Assembly (NCBI GenBank): GCA_016756855.1
Contig: JAESPD010000017.1
Span: forward strand, 1-64,000
Length of the DNA: 64,000 nt
Origin: a gamma proteobacterium endosymbiont of Lamellibrachia anaximandri
GTDB taxonomy: Bacteria; Pseudomonadota; Gammaproteobacteria; Chromatiales; Chromatiaceae
Direction of reading: 5' to 3'
The notes beneath the pieces are model-generated. The model was not told the DNA's origin, made no database searches, and was given only the letters and a program-made list of their open reading frames with translations. Below, piece by piece: positions 8,354 to 17,744 of this stretch (position 1 is its first letter; each line of letters starts with the position of its first letter). Made by a program: the position numbers and the translations under genes.

Positions 8354-9795
8354 GTATTACCTCCGTCATCAAATCCATCCAGGACATTATGCGCAAAGAC
8401 GCGGGTGTCGACGGCGATGCCCAGCGCATCGGCCAGATCGGCTGGATGCTCTTCCTCAAGATCTTCGACGATCAGGAGCAGGAGCTGGAGCTCACCTACG
8501 ACCACTACCAATCCCCAATCCCTGAGCACCTGCGCTGGAGCAGTTGGGCCACCGACCCCGGAGGCATCACTGGAGACAGCCTGCTCGACTTCATCAACGA
8601 TGACCTGTTCCGCAAACTCAAGACCCTCACCAGTCACATTGGTAACACGCCGCGTGGTTTCGTGGTGCAGGGCGTCTTCGAGGATGCCTACAACTACATG
8701 AAGAACGGCACCCTCATCCGCCAGGTGATCAACAAGCTCAACGAGATCGACTTCAATCGCAGCGCCGACCGCCACACCTTCAACGACATCTACGAGAAGA
8801 TCCTCAAGGATCTGCAGAGCGCCGGCAACGCCGGTGAGTTCTACACCCCCCGCGCAGTTACCCAGTTCATGGTCGATATGACTGATCCCAGGCTGGGTGA
8901 ATCGATACTCGACCCTGCTTGCGGTACCGGCGGTTTTCTCGCCTGTTCCATAGAACATCTGCGTGACAATTATGTGAAAAGCGTCGAAGACCGGGAGCAG
9001 TTGCAGCAGGCCATCCACGGCGTGGAGAAGAAACAGCTGCCCCACCTGCTCTGTACCACCAACATGCTGCTGCACGGCATCGAAGTCCCCAACCAGGTAG
9101 TTCATGACAACTCCCTGACCCGGCCGCTGCGTGACTACGGTCCCCAGGATGAGGTCGATGTCATCATCACCAATCCGCCCTTCGGTGGCATGGAAGAGGA
9201 TGGCATAGAAAAGAATTTTGGCAGCTTCAGCACCCGCGAGACGGCTGATCTGTTTATGGTGCTCATTATGCGCCGTCTCAAAACCGATGGCCGTGCTGCG
9301 GTGGTGCTGCCCGATGGTTTTCTGTTTGGCGAAGGCATCAAGACCCGCATCAAGGAGAAACTGCTGGAGGAGTGCAATCTGCACACTATCGTCCGTCTGC
9401 CCAATGGTGTCTTCAATCCCTACACCGGCATCAAGACCAATCTGCTCTTCTTCACCAAGGGTAAGCCGACCAGGGAGATCTGGTACTACGAACATCCCTA
9501 CCCGGCAGGCTACAAGTCCTACTCCAAAACCAAGCCCATGCGCATAGAGGAGTTTGCGACCGAGAAAGCGTGGTGGGAGAAGCGCGAAGTGAACGAGCAG
9601 GCGTGGCGCGTCGATGTCGATACGATCAAGGCCAATAACTACAACCTCGATATCAAAAATCCACATAACGCGGATGAGGGGCCGGGTGATCCCGATGAAC
9701 TGTTGGCTCAGTATCAGGGCTTGCAGAGCAAGATTATCAGTATTCAGGAGCAGCTTAAGACGCAACTCTCCGAAGCACTGGAGCGTGGTGCATGA
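8350..9795 (+). CDS. hsdM: Type I restriction-modification DNA methyltransferase, M subunit
   Basis: HsdM methylates adenine in the host's recognition site and forms the core of the type I complex. The 481-residue product has an N-terminal HsdM helical domain, the S-adenosylmethionine motif DPACGTGGF (about residue 188) and the catalytic NPPF motif (about residue 275). Both are intact, as is the rest of the amino-methyltransferase fold. The start overlaps vapC and the stop overlaps hsdS, each by four bases (ATGA). Base use matches hsdR. Confidence 0.95.
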   Translation: MSITSVIKSIQDIMRKDAGVDGDAQRIGQIGWMLFLKIFDDQEQELELTYDHYQSPIPEHLRWSSWATDPGGITGDSLLDFINDDLFRKLKTLTSHIGNTPRGFVVQGVFEDAYNYMKNGTLIRQVINKLNEIDFNRSADRHTFNDIYEKILKDLQSAGNAGEFYTPRAVTQFMVDMTDPRLGESILDPACGTGGFLACSIEHLRDNYVKSVEDREQLQQAIHGVEKKQLPHLLCTTNMLLHGIEVPNQVVHDNSLTRPLRDYGPQDEVDVIITNPPFGGMEEDGIEKNFGSFSTRETADLFMVLIMRRLKTDGRAAVVLPDGFLFGEGIKTRIKEKLLEECNLHTIVRLPNGVFNPYTGIKTNLLFFTKGKPTREIWYYEHPYPAGYKSYSKTKPMRIEEFATEKAWWEKREVNEQAWRVDVDTIKANNYNLDIKNPHNADEGPGDPDELLAQYQGLQSKIISIQEQLKTQLSEALERGA

Positions 9796-11507
9796 CCAGC
9801 GAGGAGTTTCTTCAGCAGTTTGGGCATTTTGTTGATGCGCCTGATGGGGTTCAGAAGCTGCGGGAGTTGGTTCTACAGTTGGCTGTGCAAGGACGATTGG
9901 TTGAGCAAGTTGAAAATGATGAACCAGTTGATATTTTGCTTAAAAACATCAGGGAAACTAAAAAAGAACTGGTAGACAGTGGTGTAGTTAAGAAGGGGAA
10001 AAGCTACCCTGTTATAAGCGAGGACGAGATTCCGTATATCATTCCGGGTAGCTGGAGATGGGTTCGTATAAACGAGATTGGGCACAACTGGGGTCAAAAA
10101 GTCCCAGATAACAATTTTACTTATATTGATGTCTCAGCAATCAATAAGGAGGCAGGGGTAATACATGAGCCAAATGTTCTCACAGCTAAAGAAGCGCCAT
10201 CACGTGCTAGGAAGATCGTAAAATATGGGACTGTTATCTATTCAACCGTACGACCGTATTTGCTCAATGTTGCTGTTATCGAAAACGAGTGTATTCCGGA
10301 ACCAATTGCCAGCACGGCATTTGCGATCATTCATCCATTTTGCGGTATCGATGCGCGCTACATATATTCGTATCTTCGAAGTCCGGCTTTTATACACTAT
10401 GTAGAATCCGTACAAACGGGCATCGCATACCCTGCGATCAATGATAAACAATTCTTTAGTGGATATTTTCCACTGCCCCCACTCGCCGAACAACACCGCA
10501 TCGTCGCCAAGGTCGATGAACTGATGGCCCTCTGCGACCAGCTGGAGGCCGAGAAAAAAGCCCGGTACGAAACCCACCAGCGCCTTATCCGCGCCGTCCA
10601 CCATCCGCTCACCGAGGCCAGCGATGCCACTGCCACCCAAACCGCCTGGCACCGCATCCGTGACAACTTCTCCAACCTCTACACCACCCTCGAATCCGTT
10701 CATGCCCTGCGCCAGACCATTCTTCAGCTTGCTGTGCAGGGGAAACTGATTCAACAAGACCCAATTAATGATGAGTCTGTCGCCGAACTACTGGAAGAAA
10801 GCGCCCAACAAAAAGCCCAGCTCATCAAAAAGAAGACGATCAAAAAGCAGAAAGTCTTGCCTGCCATTAGGGAAGAGGAAAAGCCGTTTCTACTTCCACG
10901 AGGGTGGAAATGGGCTCGTATAGGCGATATTTTGAGTTTAAAGCATGGATTTGCTTTTAAAAGCAAATACTTCACTGAAATTCCCACCTCGTACGTATTA
11001 ACCACACCTGGACATTTTTATGAGACCGGCGGTTTTCGAGAGCGAGGAGGTAAAACAAAATATTATAGTGAAGGCGTTGACGCAGAGTTTATTCTAGAAC
11101 CTGGTGATCTCATTATTCCCATGACCGAGCAAGCTCCAGGTTTGCTTGGAAGTCCGGCATTTATCCCAAACGACGGAAATACCTATATTCATAACCAGCG
11201 CCTTGGGAAACTCACGCCATTTTCTAATGCGGTTCACTCTGAATATTTATATTGGTTTTTCAATAGTTCGTACCTTAGGAATGAACTGGCAAGTAGTTGT
11301 TCTGGTACTACCGTAAGGCATACATCTCCTGAGAAAGTTCTCAGAGTGTTAATACCTATCTGTGCCTTATCAGAACAAAAGCGCATCGTCACCAAAGTCG
11401 ACGAACTCATGTCCCTCTGCGATCAACTCGAAAACAACATCCGCAACAAAAACAACACCGCCACAAAATACGCCGAAGCTATCGTTCAACAAATAGCCGC
11501 TGCTTAA
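9792..11507 (+). CDS. hsdS: Type I restriction-modification specificity subunit
   Basis: HsdS reads the two halves of the split DNA target. The 571-residue protein has two target-recognition domains, each followed by a conserved helical spacer. The spacers repeat: LPPLAEQHRIVAKVDELMAL at mid-protein and ALSEQKRIVTKVDELMSL near the C-terminus. A paired lead-in (LVLQLAVQGRL and ILQLAVQGKL) precedes each recognition domain. The recognition domains (about 9,900-10,470 and 10,900-11,370) are visibly AT-richer than the spacers, as expected when specificity modules are exchanged by recombination. The target sequence cannot be predicted here. Confidence 0.93.
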   Translation: MTSEEFLQQFGHFVDAPDGVQKLRELVLQLAVQGRLVEQVENDEPVDILLKNIRETKKELVDSGVVKKGKSYPVISEDEIPYIIPGSWRWVRINEIGHNWGQKVPDNNFTYIDVSAINKEAGVIHEPNVLTAKEAPSRARKIVKYGTVIYSTVRPYLLNVAVIENECIPEPIASTAFAIIHPFCGIDARYIYSYLRSPAFIHYVESVQTGIAYPAINDKQFFSGYFPLPPLAEQHRIVAKVDELMALCDQLEAEKKARYETHQRLIRAVHHPLTEASDATATQTAWHRIRDNFSNLYTTLESVHALRQTILQLAVQGKLIQQDPINDESVAELLEESAQQKAQLIKKKTIKKQKVLPAIREEEKPFLLPRGWKWARIGDILSLKHGFAFKSKYFTEIPTSYVLTTPGHFYETGGFRERGGKTKYYSEGVDAEFILEPGDLIIPMTEQAPGLLGSPAFIPNDGNTYIHNQRLGKLTPFSNAVHSEYLYWFFNSSYLRNELASSCSGTTVRHTSPEKVLRVLIPICALSEQKRIVTKVDELMSLCDQLENNIRNKNNTATKYAEAIVQQIAAA

Positions 11508-11527
11508 CTCAGGAGAGGATCAGCGCC

Positions 11528-14500
11528 ATGCCGGACAATAACAGTAGTGACGATCAAGTCATGGATCAGTCACCTGCCCACAAGGCTCTCGAAAACCTGC
11601 GCATGCGCCTGCTGGATCTCACGGCACGTAACCGGCTGATCAGCTTCCGTCATACCAAGAGCGCAAGCCTGCGCATCATTGATGAGTTGCCCAACCAGTT
11701 GGTGGAGACGCTGCTGGCTGATACCGAGATGCGTTTTGAGGCGATTCCTGAACCCACAGAGGAAGAGTTGATTGCGGCAGGGTATCTCGAATTCGATGAA
11801 GAGACTCAGCAGCTTGTCAGACTCAAAAATGACCCATCTGCGGAGGAGTGGGCCAAACACCTGGGCTTTGCCACCAGCTACGAGGTGCCAGAGGTCCCGG
11901 TAGATGATGAGTCGGAGAAACACGCCGATAAGTCGATTCAGACGCTGCTCTACCCCTATGAGATGGAAGCGCGGCTGAAGGGGCTGCTACAGGCGGCGGA
12001 TTCGGCAATACAGGAGATGGGGGCGAATATCCTCTACCTCTCCTTCGGTTTTCTGGAGTGGTACGACAGTACAAGCTCTGACAAGTCACGCATTGCGCCG
12101 CTCTTTCTGGTGCCGGTGCGGCTTCACAAGGGGCGGTTGAACGAGGAGACACGCACCTATGATTACACCCTGAGCTATTCGGGTGAAGACATCATTCCCA
12201 ACCTTTCACTACGGGAAAAACTGCGTGCCGATTTCGCCATGGCACTGCCGGAACTGGATGAGAACACAGTCCCTGAAGATTATTTCCTCAAAGTCCATCA
12301 ACTGATTGAGAATAACCAGCCCCGCTGGCGGGTGAAACGCTTTATCTCCATGGCGCTGCTCAACTTCAGCAAGCTGCTGATGTATCTGGACCTGGACCCG
12401 GAGCGTTGGCCGGAAGATGCCAATATTGTCGATCACGAAGTGGTATCACGTTTTCTCTCGGGCTATGGCGAGAATGGCGGGGATGAGGAAGGAGGAGTCG
12501 ATACGGGATTTGGTGAGGAGCATCCGATTGACGAGATGGAGGATATCCACTCCAGCTACCCGCTGATCGATGATGCCGACAGCTCCCAGCACAGCGCGCT
12601 GATCGATGCCGTGGACGGCAAGAATCTTGTCATCGAGGGGCCGCCGGGAACTGGTAAATCACAGACAATAACCAATCTCATCGCGGCGGCCATGGCTCAG
12701 GGCAAGAAGGTACTGTTCGTGGCTGAAAAGCTGGCCGCGCTGGAGGTGGTGCGTAGTCGCCTCGATAACGCAGGTCTGGGTGAGTTCTGCCTTGAGCTGC
12801 ACAGCCACAAATCCCAGAAACGCAAGGTGTTGGATGAGATCGGTGATCGCCTGCAGAAGAATGGAAACTATCGACGACCGAGAGATATCGATGTTGATAT
12901 TGCCCGCTACGAGGAGCTGAAAGACGCCCTTAAGAACCACGCTGAAAAGATCAACCGTCCCTGGAAAAAGACAGGCAAGACGCTGCACGAAATCTTTATG
13001 GCAGCGACCCGCTATCGCAATGAGATCGGTATCAATCCTGAGTCGATCCATCCCGAAGGTTATGACGGCAGCAACTATGATGCCGCCGTCCAGCGACAAA
13101 ATGAAGATCAGGTCGAAGCCTACGGCAAGGTTTACCAATCCGTCGCCAATCAACTTGATGATACGACGGCCCTGCAGAATCACCCTTGGTACGGGGTGCG
13201 CAACGGCGATCTGCAGATTTTCGACCTGGAGCGGGTAAAGGCTTCTTTGGGTGACTGGCAGGAATCGTTGCGCAAACTGGTTGCACAGCGAGCTGAAATT
13301 GCCCAAACACTGGGGTGTGATGATTCTGACGTGGCGGAAACGCTGACGGCGTTGCAGGCGTTACTGGGAGAGCTGCAGAGCATCCCGTCACTGAAGGGTG
13401 ATGAAATACTGGAACGTATCCCAGTGCTCAAAGGGGATGTGTTAAGGAAGACGCAACGCTATCTAAAGCTGTTTGAGGATATTCAGGCGCAATATGCCTT
13501 ACTGGCAAAAACCATTGATCCTGAGATTCTGCAGGATCTCTCGGTTGTCGATCAGCTACTCGAAGGCAGTGAGCAGCTGAAGAAGCTGGTTGGCCACCAT
13601 GTCGAACTGGGTGGGCTGGCCGAGGCGCTGAATCGCCTTTCGGCCATCGAAGACCAGTTGAAACAGCTCGATGAGCCTCTGCAGGGTGTCCTGTCAGCAA
13701 TGGGTGGCTCTGCAGCCGGGTTTATGAGCGTCAGTGAGTCGGGGCTTAACGAGTTCAAGAAGGTGATCGGCTTAATCGCCGGCCTCAGCCCCTCTCACTG
13801 GAAACATCGTGATGAGCTTTTCGATAACGAAGAGCTGGATGAACTGCTGCCACAATTGCGAGGTGAGCTTGAAACCTTGCTGGGTATGCAGCAAAACATC
13901 CATGACGTGTACACGCTGGAGCGTCTTCCAGATGAACATGAGATACGGCAGCTTTCTGCAACCTTGTCGGCAGGTGGTCTGCTTCGTTGGTTCAAGGGTG
14001 GATGGCGCTCTGCACGCAGGCAGGTGATGGGGTTTGCTGCCAATCCCCAGCTGAATTACTCCGCTGTCTCGGCTCAGTTGGATGATCTCGCCGATTTTGT
14101 AGAAAAACGAGGAAAGCTGGAAGGAAATGCGACTTACAAGGATACAGTCGGTGAGCACCTTAACAGCCTCGATACCGATATTGCTGCACTGGAGTCGCTA
14201 CGCGCCTGGTACAAAAGCATCCGCCAGGAATATGGCGTCGGTTTTGGTCAGAAGGTGGCGCTGGGTGATGCGATTCTGAATCTCTCCCCGAGCATTGCCA
14301 AAGCTGTGCGTTCGCTCTCTGATCGCGGTGTGCAAACCCAGCTGCATGATCTGTTGGATGATCTTGACAGTCTGAAGGAGGTGTTTGCACCGGTATCTGA
14401 ACTGCGTAATCAGGATAGCCTGTTGGTAGGGGAGCAGGGTGTGATTCCTCGTCTTCTTACCGACGTGAAAACGGCTATTCGTGCCTGCGGCCCGCTCACC

Positions 14501-17014
14501 AGTGATGACTCGCTCTCCATGACTGATCTCGCTGATCGTATCGAGCAGGTTGGACTGCTGAAACAGAGAGTCGGGAAGTGGCAAAAAGCTGATTTTGATA
14601 GAAAGCTGTTTAAGGGACAGCTTGGTCTTCAGGTTGGATTGGAGGCTGATAATGCCTCGGGCCTCTCCAAGTTGAGGAATACACTGGCGTTGGCAGGCTG
14701 TATTGATGAAACACTCACTCACGATCTGTTGGTCAACTACATCTATACGCATCCAGAAAAACCGACTTTTGATACGCTGGCCTCACACGCAGAGCAACTG
14801 GGCAGTGTGGAGGTTTCACAACAGAAGTCCTATGAGATATTTGAAGACCTGGTGGATCTGGACAGGGCTGGGTGGATGCTTCTGTCGGGCGATCGGCTGG
14901 ATGATCTGATCCTGCGTAACCAGAAAGCACTGGATAACGGGGAGACATTACAGAGCTGGCTTGATTACGTGCGTGTGCGTGATCAAGTCGAAGAGATGGG
15001 GATGGGCAATCTTGCGGATAGCGTCGATCAAGGCGTGATACCGATTGAGCAGGTAAACAGAGCTTATCTGGCTGGTATCTACGATGTGCTGGCACGAGAG
15101 ATACTGCGGGAAGATCCCGAACTGGGGCGTTTCTCGGGCCATGCCCAGGAGGCGATACAGGATAAGTTCATCGACTACGACAATAAGCTCAAGCAACTGC
15201 AGTGTGAGCAGATTGCATGGAAAGTTGATCAGACGAAAATTCCACCCGGTAACATGGCGGCTCGGGTTAGTGAGCGCACGGAGCGTGTTCTGTTGGAGCA
15301 TGAGTGTGGCAAGAAGACCCGTCATATACCCATCAGACAGCTACTGCAGCGTGCAGAAAATGCGCTTGTCGCACTGAAGCCCTGTTTCATGATGGGGCCA
15401 ATGTCTGTAGCCCAGTACCTTGCGCCGGGAAAAATCAAATTTGACTTGGTAGTGATGGATGAGGCATCGCAGATCAAGCCCCAGGATGCATTGGGTGCGG
15501 CTGCCCGTGGAGCACAGCTTGTCGTGGTCGGCGATCCCAAGCAGTTGCCACCTACCAGCTTCTTTGACCGTATCGTTGAGGATGACGAAGATGATCCAAC
15601 AGGCATCGAAGAGTCCGAAAGTATTCTGGATGCAACCTTGCCCATGTTCCCGGCGAGGCGTTTGCGCTGGCACTACCGTTCTCAGCATGAAAGCCTGATT
15701 GCCTTCTCTAACCATTCTTTTTACGACAGTGACCTGGTGTTGTTTCCGTCACCCCATAAGGAGACAGATAACTACGGTATCCAGTATTCCCGAGTCCAAC
15801 GCGGCTGTTTTGTGAACCGACGCAATATGGAGGAGGCAAAGATCATCTCGGAAGCCGTTAGAGAGCATTTCAGGCATCGCCCGGATGAGTCTTTGGGTGT
15901 GGTTGCGATGAGCGCAGAGCAGCGCACACAGATCGAGCGGGCAATCGAGACGCTGGCCAAAGACGATACCGTGTTTCAGGAGTGGCTGGACAAAGATGCC
16001 ATCCGCCGTGAATCCCTTTTCGTCAAGAACCTTGAAAACGTACAGGGTGATGAAAGGGATGTGATTTTTATCTCCATGACATATGGGCCGCAGGAGCCCG
16101 GTGGAAAGGTGTTCCAGCGCTTTGGCCCTATCAACTCGGATGTGGGTTGGCGGCGTCTCAACGTGCTGTTTACCCGTTCAAAAAAGCGGATGCATATTTT
16201 CAGCTCCATGGGGTCAGATGACATTGTTGCCGGTGCAACAAGTAAGCGCGGTGTGCAGGCTTTGCGCGACTTTTTAAGTTTCTGTGAGACAGGCATTCTC
16301 CACAAGACTGAGCGTGAGACAGGGCGAGGCCCAGACAGTGATTTTGAGATTGCTGTGATGAACGCGCTGCGTGATGAAGGTTTTGAATGCATACCTCAAG
16401 TTGGCGTTGCGGGATTCTTCATTGATGTGGCAGTAGTTGATCCCGGTAACCCCGGCCGCTACCTGATGGGTGTCGAGTGCGATGGCGCGACCTATCATTC
16501 TGCGAAGTCCGCACGAGACAGGGATCGGCTTCGGCAGACAATCCTGGAGCGTCTCGGCTGGAATATTCGCCGTATCTGGTCAACCGATTGGTTCAAGAAT
16601 CCCCAGGGTGAATTGCGGCCGATTATTCGGGAGCTTCACGATCTGAAGTCCGCTGCTATGCCTGTTGAGGAAGAGATTGAGTCAGAGGTTGATGAGATAG
16701 AGGAAATCATCGAGAAAGCTGACGCCAAGGAAGCTCAGGTTGATCTATTTGCCTTTGATGAATCGAGCCTCAAAGACAAGTTGATTCGCTTCGATCAAGA
16801 GGTGATCCGCAGGGAGTTTCCTGAGACTCCCGAAAACAAGCAGCTACTACGGCCAGCAATGCTCGAAGCGCTCTTGGAATTTATGCCGACGAGTAAAGTG
16901 GAGTTTCTTGAGTCAATTCCACCATATATTCGAAAAGCGACAGAGACAGAAGAAGCGAGAAAATATCTGGAGCAGGTTTTCGACATCATCAATGTTTCTA
17001 TGGATGAGGCCTGA
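11528..17014 (+). CDS. DUF4011-type superfamily 1 helicase with Vsr-like nuclease domain
   Basis: This is a very large (1,828-residue) helicase-nuclease. The N-terminus (LRMRLLDLTARNRLISF) is a DUF4011 domain. The helicase core is split: Walker A GPPGTGKS at 371-378, then about 900 residues of helical insertion, Walker B VVMDEAS near 1311, GDPKQLPP, and late motifs NVQGDERDVIF and RRLNVLFTRS. Residues about 1600-1700 form a MTES_1575/Vsr-like PD-(D/E)XK nuclease with FFIDVAVVD and GVECDGATYH. A DUF3320-like tail follows. Such COG1112 helicases are common in defence islands and are thought to unwind and cut invading nucleic acid. It lies 20 bases after hsdS with a good AGGAGAGG site, so it should be co-transcribed with the restriction genes. 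Confidence 0.88.
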   Translation: MPDNNSSDDQVMDQSPAHKALENLRMRLLDLTARNRLISFRHTKSASLRIIDELPNQLVETLLADTEMRFEAIPEPTEEELIAAGYLEFDEETQQLVRLKNDPSAEEWAKHLGFATSYEVPEVPVDDESEKHADKSIQTLLYPYEMEARLKGLLQAADSAIQEMGANILYLSFGFLEWYDSTSSDKSRIAPLFLVPVRLHKGRLNEETRTYDYTLSYSGEDIIPNLSLREKLRADFAMALPELDENTVPEDYFLKVHQLIENNQPRWRVKRFISMALLNFSKLLMYLDLDPERWPEDANIVDHEVVSRFLSGYGENGGDEEGGVDTGFGEEHPIDEMEDIHSSYPLIDDADSSQHSALIDAVDGKNLVIEGPPGTGKSQTITNLIAAAMAQGKKVLFVAEKLAALEVVRSRLDNAGLGEFCLELHSHKSQKRKVLDEIGDRLQKNGNYRRPRDIDVDIARYEELKDALKNHAEKINRPWKKTGKTLHEIFMAATRYRNEIGINPESIHPEGYDGSNYDAAVQRQNEDQVEAYGKVYQSVANQLDDTTALQNHPWYGVRNGDLQIFDLERVKASLGDWQESLRKLVAQRAEIAQTLGCDDSDVAETLTALQALLGELQSIPSLKGDEILERIPVLKGDVLRKTQRYLKLFEDIQAQYALLAKTIDPEILQDLSVVDQLLEGSEQLKKLVGHHVELGGLAEALNRLSAIEDQLKQLDEPLQGVLSAMGGSAAGFMSVSESGLNEFKKVIGLIAGLSPSHWKHRDELFDNEELDELLPQLRGELETLLGMQQNIHDVYTLERLPDEHEIRQLSATLSAGGLLRWFKGGWRSARRQVMGFAANPQLNYSAVSAQLDDLADFVEKRGKLEGNATYKDTVGEHLNSLDTDIAALESLRAWYKSIRQEYGVGFGQKVALGDAILNLSPSIAKAVRSLSDRGVQTQLHDLLDDLDSLKEVFAPVSELRNQDSLLVGEQGVIPRLLTDVKTAIRACGPLTSDDSLSMTDLADRIEQVGLLKQRVGKWQKADFDRKLFKGQLGLQVGLEADNASGLSKLRNTLALAGCIDETLTHDLLVNYIYTHPEKPTFDTLASHAEQLGSVEVSQQKSYEIFEDLVDLDRAGWMLLSGDRLDDLILRNQKALDNGETLQSWLDYVRVRDQVEEMGMGNLADSVDQGVIPIEQVNRAYLAGIYDVLAREILREDPELGRFSGHAQEAIQDKFIDYDNKLKQLQCEQIAWKVDQTKIPPGNMAARVSERTERVLLEHECGKKTRHIPIRQLLQRAENALVALKPCFMMGPMSVAQYLAPGKIKFDLVVMDEASQIKPQDALGAAARGAQLVVVGDPKQLPPTSFFDRIVEDDEDDPTGIEESESILDATLPMFPARRLRWHYRSQHESLIAFSNHSFYDSDLVLFPSPHKETDNYGIQYSRVQRGCFVNRRNMEEAKIISEAVREHFRHRPDESLGVVAMSAEQRTQIERAIETLAKDDTVFQEWLDKDAIRRESLFVKNLENVQGDERDVIFISMTYGPQEPGGKVFQRFGPINSDVGWRRLNVLFTRSKKRMHIFSSMGSDDIVAGATSKRGVQALRDFLSFCETGILHKTERETGRGPDSDFEIAVMNALRDEGFECIPQVGVAGFFIDVAVVDPGNPGRYLMGVECDGATYHSAKSARDRDRLRQTILERLGWNIRRIWSTDWFKNPQGELRPIIRELHDLKSAAMPVEEEIESEVDEIEEIIEKADAKEAQVDLFAFDESSLKDKLIRFDQEVIRREFPETPENKQLLRPAMLEALLEFMPTSKVEFLESIPPYIRKATETEEARKYLEQVFDIINVSMDEA

Positions 17015-17286
17015 TGGGGGAGATCTTCGCAGGCGCCTGTCCTTGCGGCTACCAAAGTCACTCCTTGAAAGAGGGCGTGGGCATGTTGAGAGAGGGGTAT
17101 GGTATCTATTAATGCCGGCATTGCTACAAGCTGCTCAACTCCCGCAACACCACCCAACAGAAGCGCTGTAATGGTTGTGGTTCTCGGAATTTAATCCGCA
17201 TCCAACCGGAAATGAACGGAGTACTCACATGCCCTCGTTGCAACGAGAAACAGCTTCAGCTGTACGAATGTGGGTTGTGGGATTGA
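17014..17286 (+). pseudogene. Zinc-ribbon protein gene interrupted by an in-frame TAA
   Basis: The frame starts at an ATG that overlaps the helicase stop (TGATG). It reads 32 codons, hits TAA at 17,110-17,112, then stays open for 57 more codons to TGA at 17,284. Across the stop the product is a coherent small zinc-ribbon protein with CPCG, CRHC, CNGC and CPRC motifs spaced for two metal sites. A single nonsense change in an otherwise intact translationally coupled gene is the simplest reading. Readthrough or a sequencing error are alternatives. Zinc ribbons often serve as nucleic-acid or partner-binding accessories, and this one was probably part of the helicase operon. Confidence 0.65.
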
Positions 17287-17403
17287 TTTGTTTCAAAGGT
17301 TGTTTCAGTTTGTGAGTTAATTAATGCATATAAAACAAAGAGATAGTGTTTTGTTGTGGTGTTTTTCTGTTATTCGATGCGGATAAATTAATAAGTACCC
17401 AAA

Positions 17404-17438
17404 ATGGGAATGCTTGCTATAATTCCCATATCGGGAAT
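17404..17438 (+). promoter_or_regulatory. higBA promoter with overlapping operator dyads
   Basis: ATGGGAAT (17,404-17,411) and ATTCCCAT (17,422-17,429) form a perfect 8-bp inverted repeat around a TATAAT -10 box at 17,418-17,423. A second dyad, ATTCCC-ATATC-GGGAAT, covers 17,422-17,438 and runs up to the higB start. Antitoxin binding here would block RNA polymerase, as in other HigBA operons. Confidence 0.65.
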
Positions 17439-17443
17439 GAGAG

Positions 17444-17734
17444 ATGCCTGTGAAAGTCTTAGGACGAGACAAGCTGGTGAAGTTCTCTCAAAAGCATGCG
17501 TCAGCCAAAAGCGCCCTGGATGCATGGTTCAGCGACACGGAGTCGAACGAGTGGAAAACGCCTCAAGACATCAAGGACCGATATCGCAGCGCCGATTTTC
17601 TGGCCGATAACCGGGTCATCTTCAATATCAAGGGCAACAATTTTCGCTTGGTCGTTAAAGTACGGTATCAAAACGGCATTGTTGTCGTCGAGTGGGTGGG
17701 AACCCACGCAGAGTACAGCAAGAAGCGTTTCTAG
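17444..17734 (+). CDS. higB: HigB-family mRNA interferase toxin
   Basis: This 96-residue RelE/HigB-type toxin would cleave mRNA in the ribosome. The sequence follows HigB throughout: KFSQKHASAKSALDAWF near the N-terminus, a central RSADFLADNRVIFNIKGNN stretch, and VVEWVGTHAEYSK at the end, where the conserved His and Tyr of the active region lie. The toxin gene comes first, which is the usual reversed order in higBA operons. It starts a few bases after the operator and lies 10 bases before the antitoxin gene. Confidence 0.9.
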   Translation: MPVKVLGRDKLVKFSQKHASAKSALDAWFSDTESNEWKTPQDIKDRYRSADFLADNRVIFNIKGNNFRLVVKVRYQNGIVVVEWVGTHAEYSKKRF

Positions 17735-17744
17735 GGAGAGGGCA

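Noticed and set aside
5339-9765. Long open frames on the minus strand opposite hsdR and hsdM
   Set aside because: They mirror the codon pattern of clear plus-strand genes and match no family; they are antisense shadows.
17110-17112. Programmed readthrough or recoding of TAA in the zinc-ribbon frame
   Set aside because: No stem-loop or known recoding context was seen next to it; a nonsense mutation or sequencing error is simpler.
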